From Trichobilharzia regenti (lineage: Eukaryota; Platyhelminthes; Trematoda; Strigeidida; Schistosomatidae): DNA of 64,000 nt. The notes beneath the pieces are model-generated. The model was not told the DNA's origin. It ran no database searches and saw nothing but the letters and a program-made list of their open reading frames with translations. Below, in pieces: positions 58,401-61,006 of this stretch. Positions within the stretch are counted from its first letter, which is position 1; each line of letters opens with the position of its first letter. The position numbers and the translations under genes were made by a program. The DNA lies in the NCBI GenBank assembly GCA_944472135.2, contig OX235264.1, forward strand, positions 85,074,319 to 85,138,318. The letters are read 5' to 3'.

Positions 58401-58955
58401 CTGTTTACATTTAGTATTTAGATCAATAAATTCACAAGATTTCAGCTTACCTCATAACCATATGAATCACCCTAGAAACATAATTGACTAATGTCTCTAA
58501 ACCATGTTGGTCGAGGAAATCATAGACCCACCTAAAAGTGTATGATGATAAAAACCGAGATTCTTAGGAGACTTACGCCACATTATTTGTTCGTAATGAT
58601 ATCTCTGTGGCCAAGAGGATCTCTTTGGCCTGTTGAGCATCACTTTTACGAGGGTTCTAGGCGAAAAAGGAAAGTTATGATAAAAAGGAAAGCAAAACAA
58701 ACCTTTGTCAATGTCGAACGCCCAACACGTAAACCTTTGATCAAGCTGACATAATGAAAAGCAGAACACTTAGGGTTTTTTATAGCCTAACATTTATTAT
58801 TTTAAAATATAGTGACTTACATAGTTTTCCAACAACTGACGCTTCTGATCGTCTGGTAATTGTTCAATACCCTTAGCTTTATCAGGATCAACATCTAACG
58901 ACTGTATGAAATTCGCCCATTGGTCTTCATATTTTGCGTTATTTTCATAGCTCAT
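91..58955 (-). CDS. FMNL: FMNL/FRL-family formin, 15 exons traced, 3' end outside window
   Basis: Formins of this family nucleate and elongate unbranched actin filaments under Rho-type GTPase control at the cell cortex. I assembled the exons from splice signals, matching phases and recalled FMNL similarity. Residues about 1-130 are the GTPase-binding start, about 130-345 the FH3 armadillo region ([13 protein letters not shown]), about 345-500 coiled coil, about 505-540 FH1, and 540-925 FH2 ([20 protein letters not shown]). The [10 protein letters not shown] block and the [14 protein letters not shown] block fit FMNL proteins better than DAAM or Dia. Joins: 58821-58955, 58703-58786, 58577-58656, 58451-58531, 56302-56569, 49684-49760, 47504-47690, 46345-46455, 42144-42395, 34479-34820, 33577-33874, 27850-28153, 16657-16806, 12387-12516, 91-365. 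The last part of FH2 and the DAD are missing because the window ends. One frame break lies in FH1. Family is near certain; the ortholog among FMNL1-3 cannot be assigned. Confidence 0.93.
366..1826. other. Intron 14, no recognised element
   Basis: AT-rich sequence directly upstream of exon 15. I see no coding similarity or repeat copy shared with the rest of the window. Confidence 0.5.
1838..2014 (-). mobile_element. SINE-2 copy with 11-bp target duplication
   Basis: tRNA-like head on the minus strand (B box near 1955-1970), followed by the SINE-2 body ending in a T-rich plus-strand tail. CCTTAAGTGAT flanks it at 1827-1837 and 2015-2025, a clean target duplication. Confidence 0.8.
2798..3215 (+). 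pseudogene. Penelope-like element relic (end of RT and GIY-YIG nuclease)
   Basis: With frameshifts, the translation gives [14 protein letters not shown], then [27 protein letters not shown], and [19 protein letters not shown]. This is the C-terminal linker and GIY-YIG region typical of Penelope-like reverse transcriptases. Several stops and frame changes make it non-functional. The 3' flank to about 3690 contains a GCGAAACGTC motif also seen, with variation, in the other Penelope-related tails of this window. Confidence 0.7.
4065..4250 (+). mobile_element. SINE-1 copy
   Basis: Head with tRNA-like boxes (GGTGGCACAGTGGTTAGGAC, then GGTTCGATCCC), body with CATGCTGAAAATTCCATACT and a short A-rich tail. 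Other copies start at 9207 and 21791, and on the minus strand at 38356 and 18967. Confidence 0.85.
4251..5540. other. Intron 14, no recognised element
   Basis: AT-rich; no repeat copy or coding signal seen. Confidence 0.45.
5555..6245. repeat. Large imperfect inverted repeat of a tRNA-like SINE
   Basis: Arms about 5555-5795 and 6010-6245 are reverse complements with scattered differences. Each arm holds a tRNA-like unit: on the plus strand of the right arm, A box TGGCTGAATGG and B box GGTTCGAACCC. The spacer (about 5830-5935) resembles sequence at 28250-28345, and 5940-5990 repeats the outer part of the left arm in direct orientation. The arrangement reads as two copies of a third SINE family joined tail to tail. 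Confidence 0.75.
6514..6621 (-). mobile_element. SINE-1 body fragment
   Basis: Only the 3' body and A-rich tail are present (plus-strand T-run, then GATTTTACAGCTTGATTCCA). The tRNA-like head is missing, so this is a 5'-truncated copy. Confidence 0.75.
7047..7329 (+). mobile_element. Hammerhead-bearing SM-alpha-like unit with 46-bp inverted arms
   Basis: A leading block (about 7047-7155) recurs at 15660 and 43210. Two 46-bp arms, 7156-7201 and 7284-7329, are perfect reverse complements. Between them lie a B-box-like GATTCGAGCC and a hammerhead motif. SM-alpha units of schistosomes are known to be pol III-type retroposons that encode self-cleaving hammerheads. Confidence 0.8.
7241..7300 (+). 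ncRNA. Hammerhead ribozyme, core conserved, one stem II mismatch
   Basis: Core CTGACGA at 7254-7260 and GAAA at 7275-7278. Stem I is ATCCAG/CTGGAT. Stem II is GTCC/GAAC with one C-A mismatch. Stem III is ATG/CAT with a 2-nt loop. Predicted cleavage follows the ATC at 7286. It is probably weakened, but the catalytic bases are present. Confidence 0.8.
8186..9145 (+). pseudogene. SR2-like RTE LINE, 5'-truncated, broken
   Basis: Covers the end of the reverse transcriptase ([20 protein letters not shown]), the C-terminal region ([27 protein letters not shown]) and the 3' end with GTCGAAAACAGACAGACA. Stops after SGRI and near the RRRLSTR segment break the frame. It is the same family as 25498-27602. 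Confidence 0.85.
9207..9402 (+). mobile_element. SINE-1 copy
   Basis: Full head (A box region in GGTGGCACAGTGGTTAGGAC, B box GGTTCGAGCAC) and body with A-rich tail ending near 9402. Confidence 0.85.
9403..10140. other. Intron 14, no recognised element
   Basis: AT-rich; short repeats of GAATTCATTC type only. Confidence 0.4.
10165..11250 (-). pseudogene. Old SR2-like LINE relic with internal deletion
   Basis: On the minus strand 11208-10960 gives [20 protein letters not shown] (the pre-RT linker of SR2). 10900-10165 then jumps to the C-terminal region and 3' end. The RT core is absent, so an internal deletion joined the two parts. Divergence is much higher than in the 25.5-27.6 kb copy. Confidence 0.7.
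11535..11767 (+). mobile_element. SINE-2 copy with 13-bp target duplication
   Basis: tRNA-like head (GGTGGCACAGCGGTTAGGCC, GGTTCGATCGC) followed by the SINE-2 body with CCTTATGTTCCACTGGGAAC and an A tail. ACAGGTTTCCCTT repeats at 11522-11534 and 11768-11780. Confidence 0.88.
12387..12516 (-). CDS. FMNL: Formin exon 14, FH2 post region
   Basis: 130 nt after TTTTTCAAG, ending AAAGG/GTAAGT, phase 0 to 1. [20 protein letters not shown] matches [35 protein letters not shown] continues the FH2 alpha-helical bundle. Confidence 0.9.
13016..13051. repeat. (TA)n microsatellite
   Basis: Uninterrupted TA dinucleotides inside intron 13. Confidence 0.95.
13090..13570 (+). other. CCAAT-rich stretch, possible promoter or LTR remnant
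   Basis: Four ATTGG/CCAAT boxes (near 13099, 13178, 13214, 13258) precede a TTAATATA box (about 13291) and, 250 bp on, GAATAAAGC (about 13541). The layout resembles an LTR or promoter, but no matching second copy or coding sequence is visible here. Confidence 0.25.
14340..14612. repeat. Inverted repeat element
   Basis: 14340-14432 (ACACTAGTCAGTGACTAGTG ... TGCAATGTAGCC) is mirrored by 14523-14612 (GGCTACATTGCAAAT ... CACTAGTCACTG). The motif GGAGGCAATCGGCGGGAAGC near 14478 recurs as a variant near 14131 and 59756-59850, so this is a dispersed family. Confidence 0.65.
14650..15655. other. Intron 13, no recognised element
   Basis: AT-rich sequence with ATT/TAA runs near 15490-15540; no repeat copy recognised. 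Confidence 0.4.
15660..15913 (-). mobile_element. SM-alpha-like unit, fold-back form, degenerate hammerhead
   Basis: The leading block (15660-15770) reappears inverted at about 15872-15913, making a fold-back. On the minus strand a hammerhead lies near 15862-15805. It has GATGGCGAG where CTGANGAG is needed, so the core is mutated and cleavage is unlikely. Confidence 0.7.
15938..16125 (+). mobile_element. SM-alpha-like unit with tRNA-like head, degenerate hammerhead
   Basis: Head TGGCCCAAGTGGTCTAGTAG and B box GGTTCGAGCC, then a hammerhead remnant at about 16049-16112 with CGCTGAGTCCC (two core bases lost) and ACCAAATG instead of the CGAAA core. It ends in the usual 3' arm. Confidence 0.75.
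16657..16806 (-). CDS. FMNL: Formin exon 13, FH2 GN motif
   Basis: 150 nt, 50 codons, phase 0 on both sides (CATTCAG acceptor, GCT/GTAAGT donor). [18 protein letters not shown] and [11 protein letters not shown] are the most conserved FH2 block. An SR2-like LINE tail begins about 85-90 bp upstream of its acceptor. Confidence 0.94.
16893..17600 (+). pseudogene. SR2-like LINE 3' fragment near exon 13
   Basis: Open from [20 protein letters not shown] to the stop near 17345, with [20 protein letters not shown]. The 3' untranslated part ends in CAGACAGACAGAC plus (AAAT)n at 17600-17623. It is close in sequence to the 25.5-27.6 kb copy, so relatively young. The 5' truncation point is 85-90 bp from the acceptor of formin exon 13. 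Confidence 0.85.
18316..19856 (-). pseudogene. Second RTE-type LINE (RTE-2) with 13-bp target duplication
   Basis: The minus-strand frame 19829-19290 reads a linker ([15 protein letters not shown]) into [20 protein letters not shown], the start of an RT domain. After frame breaks the C-terminal end appears at 18760-18320 and ends in an ATT-rich tail. GATTTCATGAACT flanks it at 18303-18315 and 19857-19869. The family differs from SR2 in its [16 protein letters not shown] tail. Most of the RT core is deleted and a SINE sits inside. Confidence 0.82.
18768..18967 (-). mobile_element. SINE-1 copy nested in RTE-2
   Basis: Full head (B box GGTTCGAGCCC on the minus strand) and body. It interrupts RTE-2 between its CLRW...SLLQT tail block and the GGWVTKN block, which are adjacent in the copy at 35.7 kb. 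Confidence 0.85.
19870..20130 (-). pseudogene. SR2-like relic split by RTE-2
   Basis: The minus strand reads SR2 C-terminal sequence ([16 protein letters not shown]). The sequence continues across the RTE-2 insertion: 18290-18315 carries the next SR2 bases (CTGTCAAGGATTTCATG), as in the intact copy at about 25815-25830. Confidence 0.7.
21011..21574 (+). mobile_element. Unnamed 564-bp retroposon with 13-bp target duplication
   Basis: GATCAGTGTCTGT flanks it at 20998-21010 and 21575-21587. It ends in an AGTAAAGTAAAGTAAGTAA-type tail, as expected for TPRT-mobilised elements. It is richer in G+C than its surroundings and all frames have stops. I recognise no family and see no other copy in the window. 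Confidence 0.75.
21791..21994 (+). mobile_element. SINE-1 copy nested in RTE relic
   Basis: Full head and body, A-rich tail to about 21994. The LINE frame reads KARVAYI before it and [10 protein letters not shown] after it. Confidence 0.88.
22780..23680. other. Intron 12, no recognised element
   Basis: AT-rich with AAT and CACT runs; no coding similarity. Confidence 0.4.
23690..24300 (-). pseudogene. RTE-2 relic
   Basis: The minus-strand frame near 24240-24080 ([18 protein letters not shown]) and the following FRNLVC / SDFHQQMSL stretch parallel the post-RT region of RTE-2 (YLGS...ARIGKAR; SETW...LQTFIN). Highly diverged. Confidence 0.5.
24350..25484 (+). pseudogene. CR1-like LINE relic, 5' piece
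   Basis: The translation parallels the RT of the 51.2-55.3 kb element: [59 protein letters not shown] (motif C YTDD), [19 protein letters not shown]. Multiple stops and a lost block make it dead. Its 3' untranslated end continues beyond an SR2 insertion at 27616. Confidence 0.8.
25498..27602 (-). mobile_element. SR2-like RTE LINE, 2.1 kb, long RT frame, 13-bp target duplication
   Basis: The minus-strand frame 27212-25752 (486 codons, uninterrupted) begins [20 protein letters not shown] and carries RT blocks [26 protein letters not shown] (motif A), [14 protein letters not shown] (motif B), [10 protein letters not shown] (motif C) and FTYLGSC. The RTE C-terminal tail [14 protein letters not shown] follows. 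Upstream linker sequence ([20 protein letters not shown]) is joined through at least one indel near 27300. The endonuclease is absent (5' truncation at 27602). The 3' end is (CTGT)n on the plus strand at 25498. TATTAATGTAAAT flanks at 25485-25497 and 27603-27615. Confidence 0.92.
27616..27760 (+). pseudogene. CR1-like LINE relic, 3' piece
   Basis: Matches the 3' untranslated end of the 51.2-55.3 kb element: GAAAATTAGATGCGAAATTG, TGCTGAAAATTCCATA, GGAATAAGACTATCC. It continues the fragment that stops at 25484. Confidence 0.75.
27850..28153 (-). CDS. FMNL: Formin exon 12, FH2 knob
   Basis: 304 nt after CTTTTAG, ending TCG/GTGAGT, phase 2 to 0. It begins with a CIGVLLRYL helix and contains [20 protein letters not shown], aligning with FMNL FEREQRPMEELSEEDRFML, a standard FH2 core block. 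Confidence 0.93.
28350..29450 (+). pseudogene. RTE-2 LINE copy, broken
   Basis: Motif B region [19 protein letters not shown] near 28455, a degraded motif C near 28585, YLGSIVSTT near 28805, then [21 protein letters not shown] at about 29170-29250 and an AATAAT tail. Frames change several times. Confidence 0.8.
29460..31290. other. Intron 11, microsatellites only
   Basis: AT-rich; (CA)n near 30530 and a long (TA)n at 30943-30985. No coding similarity. Confidence 0.5.
30943..30985. repeat. (TA)n microsatellite
   Basis: About 21 uninterrupted TA units. Confidence 0.95.
31308..32043 (+). pseudogene. SR2-like LINE 3' fragment interrupted by a fold-back element
   Basis: [20 protein letters not shown], then after the insertion the SGGQTKTW region and the 3' end with GTCGAAAACAGACAGATAGA. 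An imperfect duplication TAAAATATAARATAT flanks at 31293-31307 and 32044-32058. Confidence 0.8.
31416..31653. mobile_element. Fold-back insertion, 98-bp perfect inverted arms
   Basis: Arms 31415-31512 and 31519-31616 are exact reverse complements around a 6-bp spacer. The remaining 37 bp (CACAGTGCCCAAGTTTTATA) match, inverted, the Penelope-like tail at 37300-37350. TGGAAAAGAGGT flanks the whole at 31404-31415 and 31654-31665 as a 12-bp target duplication. Confidence 0.92.
32493..32600 (+). mobile_element. Single diverged arm of the fold-back family
   Basis: CCATTATGGATAAGATTTTA through TTGAGCACAAATTATTGCTC matches one arm of the 31.4 kb palindrome with many changes. It has no inverted partner here. 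Confidence 0.75.
32720..32890 (+). other. Unidentified GC-richer patch
   Basis: A short open frame ([27 protein letters not shown]) follows TTGGTGGCAGAGTTCGAC, a string reminiscent of an LTR-element primer site and gag start. Nothing else supports that. Confidence 0.25.
33531..33558. repeat. (GT)n microsatellite next to exon 11 donor
   Basis: GT-rich run (plus strand) starting about 20 bp beyond the exon 11 donor. Confidence 0.85.
33577..33874 (-). CDS. FMNL: Formin exon 11, FH2 lasso and linker
   Basis: 298 nt after CACGTAG, ending CATCG/GTAAGT, phase 1 to 2. [20 protein letters not shown] matches the FMNL lasso PIQTKFRMPLLNWVALKPSQ, including its conserved Trp. [17 protein letters not shown] follows. 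The Ser/Thr-rich end is the variable FH2 linker. Confidence 0.92.
33930..34450. other. Intron 10 insert, unidentified, GC-richer
   Basis: It fills most of the 604-bp intron between FH1 and FH2. It contains CCGGGGCCCCGACCGATCC (about 34191) and ACCACGTCAAGGTAGCAGGC (about 34378). Composition differs from the neighbouring exons and introns. No terminal repeats or coding similarity found. Confidence 0.4.
34479..34820 (-). CDS. FMNL: Formin exon 10, coiled coil and FH1, apparent frameshift
   Basis: 342 nt after TATTACAG, donor GAAG/GTAAGT. The 5' part is a coiled coil ([20 protein letters not shown]). The 3' part is a polyproline FH1 tract ending in a Gly/Met/Pro stretch, the profilin-binding segment. 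The coiled coil and FH1 are in different frames. Entry phase 0 and exit phase 1 require 3n+1 nucleotides, but 342 is 3n, so one base is missing (or two are extra). The break falls in the G-run/GGT-rich tract near 34580-34596 (plus strand), a typical place for an assembly or sequencing slip. A genuine mutation is possible. Confidence 0.85.
34961..35189 (-). mobile_element. SINE-2 copy
   Basis: Minus-strand tRNA-like head (end near 35189), body, and T-rich plus-strand end at 34961. Confidence 0.85.
35500..36215 (+). pseudogene. RTE-2 LINE copy, broken
   Basis: [10 protein letters not shown] near 35545, [18 protein letters not shown] at about 35766-35820, [15 protein letters not shown] near 36030-36080, [11 protein letters not shown], then an AATAATAATAA tail. 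It shows what 18.3-19.9 kb looked like before the SINE insertion. Confidence 0.8.
36220..37290. other. Intron 9, no recognised element
   Basis: AT-rich; no coding similarity or repeat copy recognised. Confidence 0.4.
37300..38115 (-). pseudogene. Second Penelope-like element relic
   Basis: The minus strand gives [19 protein letters not shown], then [20 protein letters not shown] and [20 protein letters not shown], the linker between RT and GIY-YIG in Penelope-like elements. After frame breaks come a VKYIG-like core (the Y-I-G signature) and [18 protein letters not shown]. The 3' end (about 37305-37345) carries the AAACTTGGGCACTGTGGTAG tail shared with the 31.4 kb fold-back. Confidence 0.75.
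38174..38356 (-). mobile_element. SINE-1 copy, head slightly truncated
   Basis: Body and tRNA-like head on the minus strand. The usual first dozen bases (GTCGGTGGCAC) are damaged near 38350. Confidence 0.82.
38400..40200. other. Intron 9, no recognised mobile element
   Basis: AT-rich. A tRNA-like SINE remnant may lie near 40020-40125 (GACTCGAATCCGCGAACC), too diverged to assign. Confidence 0.35.
40225..40865 (-). pseudogene. RTE-2 LINE copy, 3' part
   Basis: The minus-strand frame 40481-40266 reads [20 protein letters not shown], as in the 28.4-29.4 kb copy. Upstream KVRIGKA-like sequence is broken. The plus-strand end is TTATTGTTATTATTATA. Confidence 0.8.
41293..41312. repeat. (CA)n microsatellite
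   Basis: About ten CA units. Confidence 0.9.
41893..42084 (+). mobile_element. SINE-2 copy beside exon 9
   Basis: Head with a partly decayed A box (GGCATAGCGGTTAGGACGC), B box GGTTCGAACCAC; part of the body is deleted between the head and GATAAAGAGGAAAGG. It lies about 60 bp from the exon 9 donor. Confidence 0.82.
42144..42395 (-). CDS. FMNL: Formin exon 9, end of FH3 and coiled coil
   Basis: 252 nt, 84 codons, phase 0 on both sides (GACAG acceptor, GAG/GTAAGC donor). It begins [20 protein letters not shown], like the FMNL dimer region QVQIQAYLDN, followed by VAVLLEDS. From about residue 35 it is a Glu/Gln/Leu heptad coiled coil. A SINE ends about 60 bp downstream of its donor. Confidence 0.9.
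43206..43545 (+). mobile_element. SM-alpha-like unit with full tRNA-like head and inverted arms
   Basis: Leading block at 43206-43320. The left arm at about 43325-43352 is the reverse complement of the right arm at about 43511-43538. Head TGGCCCAAGCGGTCTAGTGG, B box GGTTCGAGCC (near 43418), hammerhead, right arm. This is the most complete unit in the window. Confidence 0.82.
43457..43520 (+). ncRNA. Hammerhead motif with a mutated core base
   Basis: Reads ATGACGA at 43471-43477 instead of CTGANGA, so the first core cytosine (C3, which pairs with G8) is lost. CGAAA at 43491 and stems I and III remain. Cleavage is probably abolished. Confidence 0.75.
43550..44990. other. Intron 8, no recognised element
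   Basis: AT-rich; no repeat copy or coding similarity seen. Confidence 0.4.
45000..45232 (-). mobile_element. SINE-2 copy
   Basis: Head at 45232-45150 on the minus strand (B box GGTTCGATCCC), body, T-run at 45000. Confidence 0.85.
45640..45860 (+). pseudogene. Old SR2-like 3' end
   Basis: Follows the SR2 3' untranslated pattern (TCTCTCACTTTGTGTGTTAT, GACAACTTAAATTGCTGCAC) with a decayed tail near 45855. Confidence 0.6.
45866..46030 (-). mobile_element. SM-alpha-like unit with tRNA-like head and hammerhead
   Basis: On the minus strand: AAGTGGTCTAATGGATAACG, GGTTCGAGCC, hammerhead, then the 3' arm ending ACCATCCACCAATT. Confidence 0.82.
45884..45944 (-). ncRNA. Hammerhead ribozyme, intact core
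   Basis: Core CTGACGA at 45930-45924 and GAAA starting at 45909. Stem II GTCC/GGAC is perfect. Stem III is ATG/TAT (one G-U) with a 2-nt loop. Stem I is ATCGAG/CTGGAT with one mismatch. Predicted cleavage follows the C at 45898. Of the copies here this is the best candidate for activity. Confidence 0.85.
46345..46455 (-). CDS. FMNL: Formin exon 8, FMNL signature helix
   Basis: 111 nt, 37 codons, phase 0 on both sides. [16 protein letters not shown] and [10 protein letters not shown] nearly copy the FMNL helix CMQFINIVVHSVEN and LQYEFTHLGL. DAAM and Dia differ here, so this exon decides the subfamily. Confidence 0.93.
46866..47294 (-). pseudogene. RTE-2 3' fragment with 11-bp target duplication
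   Basis: The minus strand reads [20 protein letters not shown] and the [19 protein letters not shown] tail. TGTTATCACAG flanks at 46855-46865 and 47295-47305. Confidence 0.87.
47455..47486. repeat. (CA)n microsatellite
   Basis: CA run about 20 bp from the exon 7 donor. Confidence 0.9.
47504..47690 (-). CDS. FMNL: Formin exon 7
   Basis: 187 nt after TTTTTTTAG, ending ATG before GTAAGT, phase 2 to 0. [20 protein letters not shown] and [10 protein letters not shown] align with FMNL TKALVLELLAAVCLVRGGHD and FDNFKEVCGE. A (CA)n tract lies just inside the downstream intron (about 47455-47486). Confidence 0.92.
47785..48013 (+). mobile_element. SINE-2 copy, diverged
   Basis: Head GTGCGTCGGTGGTTTAGCGG, B box near GTTCGATCCTCGG, body ending CCTATGTTCCACTGGGAACG. 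Older than the other SINE-2 copies. Confidence 0.8.
48014..49683. other. Intron 6, no recognised element
   Basis: AT-rich. Possible tRNA-like remnant near 48545-48700 (CATTCGAACCTTGG), not assigned. Confidence 0.4.
49684..49760 (-). CDS. FMNL: Formin exon 6
   Basis: 77 nt after AATTTTAG and before GTAAGT, phase 0 to 2. It encodes [20 protein letters not shown], matching the FMNL helix GFSLVMNHPACVNEIALSL in FH3. The flanking introns are 6.5 kb (holding the CR1-like LINE) and 2.0 kb. Confidence 0.87.
51250..55288 (+). mobile_element. CR1-like LINE, endonuclease and RT, interrupted
   Basis: The frame from 51250 encodes an APE-type endonuclease ([41 protein letters not shown]). The RT frame to 53244 has [50 protein letters not shown] (motif A) and [17 protein letters not shown] (motif B). 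After a nested insertion it resumes at 53687 with [15 protein letters not shown] (motif C), [15 protein letters not shown], and [18 protein letters not shown], stopping at 54550. The 3' end is an ATGTTATGTTATGTT repeat near 55270-55288, not poly(A). The two frames are offset near a T-run at about 52268-52275, so translation is broken there too. No 5' end was located; AAATGCT near 51055 and 55288 may mark a target duplication. Confidence 0.88.
53245..53686 (+). mobile_element. SR2-like 3' fragment nested in the CR1-like RT
   Basis: Starts in the TTACGTATGCC block seen in other SR2 copies (8679, 31342) and ends in CAGACAGACAGACAGA. The host LINE codons resume directly after (CATGACTTACC). Confidence 0.88.
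55437..55481. repeat. (ATT)n microsatellite
   Basis: About 15 ATT units. Confidence 0.95.
56302..56569 (-). CDS. FMNL: Formin exon 5, FH3 with a charged Ser-rich insert
   Basis: 268 nt, acceptor CTCTTTCAG, donor CAG/GTGAGT, phase 2 to 0. The first two thirds is a Gln/Ser-rich and basic linker ([10 protein letters not shown]). The last part, [19 protein letters not shown], aligns with the FMNL helix DDVHVCIMCLRAIMNYQ. The linker corresponds to the variable loop present in FMNL proteins at this position. Confidence 0.85.
57280..57850 (+). pseudogene. Ancient SR2-like LINE relic
   Basis: Parallels the SR2 C-terminal and 3' region ([13 protein letters not shown], then [20 protein letters not shown] and a decayed 3' end) at low identity. 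Confidence 0.55.
57851..58450. other. Intron 4, no recognised element
   Basis: AT-rich, no repeats recognised. Confidence 0.4.
58451..58531 (-). CDS. FMNL: Formin exon 4
   Basis: 81 nt between TTTTAG and GTAAGC, phase 2 in and 2 out. [18 protein letters not shown] corresponds to the FMNL motif WVQEFLNEENRGLDVLLEYL at the start of the FH3 armadillo repeats. Confidence 0.87.
58577..58656 (-). CDS. FMNL: Formin exon 3
   Basis: 80 nt, starts phase 0 after TTCGCCTAG and ends phase 2 before GTAAGT. It encodes a helix ending EISLRTNNV, matching the FMNL sequence ETSLRTNHI. The following 45-bp intron splits an Ala codon; exon 4 then reads [10 protein letters not shown]. Confidence 0.87.
58703..58786 (-). 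CDS. FMNL: Formin exon 2
   Basis: 84 nt, 28 codons, phase 0 on both sides. Acceptor AAATGTTAG, donor AAAG/GTTTGT. It begins [13 protein letters not shown], which aligns with the FMNL segment QVKNPPAAYIQKL of the GTPase-binding region. The flanking introns are 34 and 46 bp. Confidence 0.85.
58821..58955 (-). CDS. FMNL: Formin exon 1, start codon and GTPase-binding region
   Basis: Encodes residues 1-45, beginning [13 protein letters not shown]. The ATG at 58953-58955 is chosen because an in-frame TAA lies five codons upstream (58968-58970). The exon ends AACTAT before GTAAGT, phase 0. The block [20 protein letters not shown] aligns with the FMNL stretch ahead of the KKWELIC motif. Unlike vertebrate FMNLs there is no Gly at position 2, so no N-myristoylation signal is visible. 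Confidence 0.85.
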
Positions 58956-59007
58956 GATTTTTCCAATTTACGGATACATCCGAATTGAACACAATGTCTA
59001 ACTCATT
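58956..59007 (-). promoter_or_regulatory. Formin 5' leader with splice acceptor at 59008-59009
   Basis: On the minus strand a TTTTCAG acceptor ends at 59008, 52 nt upstream of the ATG. It could be the acceptor of a non-coding first exon or of spliced-leader trans-splicing, which schistosomes use. The in-frame TAA between acceptor and ATG means this piece is untranslated in the formin frame. Confidence 0.45.
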
Positions 59008-59571
59008 CTGAAAACAAACCGTTCAATATAAATCAGAATACTCACAGTAAAAAAATTGTATCATTAAATCTGTTCACATAAACAAATATCGAGAAAATAC
59101 ACCACAGTTCATCTTACTTTATAACTTTTAGGTAAAGAAATCTATTACTAATTCTCTTTTACGTGCGATGATCTACACCTACATTTGAAGCCCAACAATA
59201 ATTCGATCAAACAAATGTTTCGAAATACGGTAAAGTAATGATGACTAACAACTCACTTCTGGAAACGTATACGTTACTTAGAGTGACAGCTTACTCTATA
59301 GCTACAAGTTAACAATTATTCATCCTGTTATAGGTTACAGCACACATAAGCATAACTATTTCGAAAAACTTCCTTATTAAGAATACATGTTATCAATAAA
59401 ACCAACTAAAACTGGAACCCTGTTTTCTTTGATCGCTAGTCGTCAAACAGGAATCAATGATTTGTTCTGTAAATTAAGAAACAAATCAATTTAGAGGTTT
59501 TGCAGGTCCTGTTGAGACTGATCTGGTGAAACTAACCTTTTGATGATATAAGATCGTTGAAGGCAATCGGT

Positions 59572-59755
59572 CTGTCTGTCTGGATTCAACATAGAACTTG
59601 GCACCAAAGTGCAGCAGTTCGAGTTGCCACCTTCCAAATAGCACACAGAGGTAGACAAGAAGATGAGTGAAGAGAATCAATAGTCTGACAAGTATAAGAG
59701 TGAAACAGAATGGGTAATGGTAGAAAGGAATATGAAAGATAACAGAGACAATTAC
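59572..59755 (-). mobile_element. SR2-like 3' end, 184 bp, with 11-bp target duplication
   Basis: Only the last part of the 3' untranslated region, near-identical to 25500-25690. AGGCAATCGGT flanks at 59561-59571 and 59756-59766. The insertion lies in an older repeat that also occurs at 14131 and 14478. Confidence 0.88.
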
Positions 59756-60598
59756 AGGCAATCGGTAAGAAGCCTTGGACCTAGGAATTCAGTCTGCAAC
59801 AAAGAAAGGACCAGACACATCACACTGGTTACTAGTGTCCAATCAGAAACTAAACTTTCTTGATACTAGCTAGAAAGCTAACTCACTACTGAATAAATTA
59901 TGTCCATCAAGTCCAGCTATCTATCAGATGAGCAAGTGAATATTAAACTAATGACGCCGACGCAAGTCAACGGATGTGATAAGTAAGCGACCCATGGTCG
60001 GTCACCACATTAATTTTTTTCCTTTTTAAAGTACGATGAACTTAGTAGGCGTGTACGTACATCCGAGTCTATCGCAGGATGAATACCCTGGCCCAAGATC
60101 AGGAGTAGTCGCATTGTTTTTGTGGACCTTGAGCCCCAATTAAGCCACATGACTGGTTTTCAGCACGGTTAGTCGGTTTAAATTCTCTGTGAATAGTATA
60201 TGGGGATTTGTATTCTTATTTAGTCATGGAACAACTAATAAACTCAGTATAATAAATTCGATGCATACGCTTGATGAAAAAGCTCAAATAAAAAATTTTG
60301 GAATATTTCGAGAAAATACGTTGGCGATTGAGGGCAAATGTGGAAATTTTGCGCTGCAGTTAGGATGATTAGAGGAAAATGAGGATATCTGAAGGTCTTT
60401 AAGGAAAACATCTTGTTCAAAGCATTCCCGTGTTACTATTACAATAGCCTAACCCAAAATTAAACGAAGTATTTTCACTCAAGACAGGTTTCAGTGATAA
60501 ATTCTTAACTCCATGAATCAGTAAAATCACATTAAATATGATGTTACTTGTTACTTTTTCAATATAAACGACCTTAGCCTGATCTATGGATTTAATTC

Positions 60599-61006
60599 AT
60601 GTTGCAATTAGACCAAGATATGGACTACCAAATTTTCCCATCGATAAATCCTGAGGTTCTAGCAATTCCAAACAGTATGTCCTATAATGCTTTTATCTAC
60701 TTAAATCTCCAAGAAATTTCAATAAAATCTCTGAGTTTGGAGCAAACTTGTGAAAGATACTTTCCAAACACAAACGAAGTTAACGCTAATAAATATCTAT
60801 ATAAATGCAAACACACTGCAACCAGATCACAAAAGCATGTTTGGAAATGCAGTTATGGGTATTTTGAAGAGTTCATAGATATTTTTATAGCTTACCACGA
60901 GTTTACAGGCTGTTATAGCATTAGTAACAAATATCAAACTATTCACGCCGTTTCAAAAGCCCCACCTAACGGACAAATGAACTTGGGTCATTTAAACAAC
61001 ATGTAG
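60599..61006 (+). other. Unassigned 135-codon open frame
   Basis: Longest frame in the 59-64 kb region (contains CERYFPNTNEVNANKYLYKC and WKCSYGYFEEFIDIFIAYHE). Six cysteines and many aromatic residues, but no recognised domain, signal peptide or splice context. A chance frame or an exon are both possible. Confidence 0.2.
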
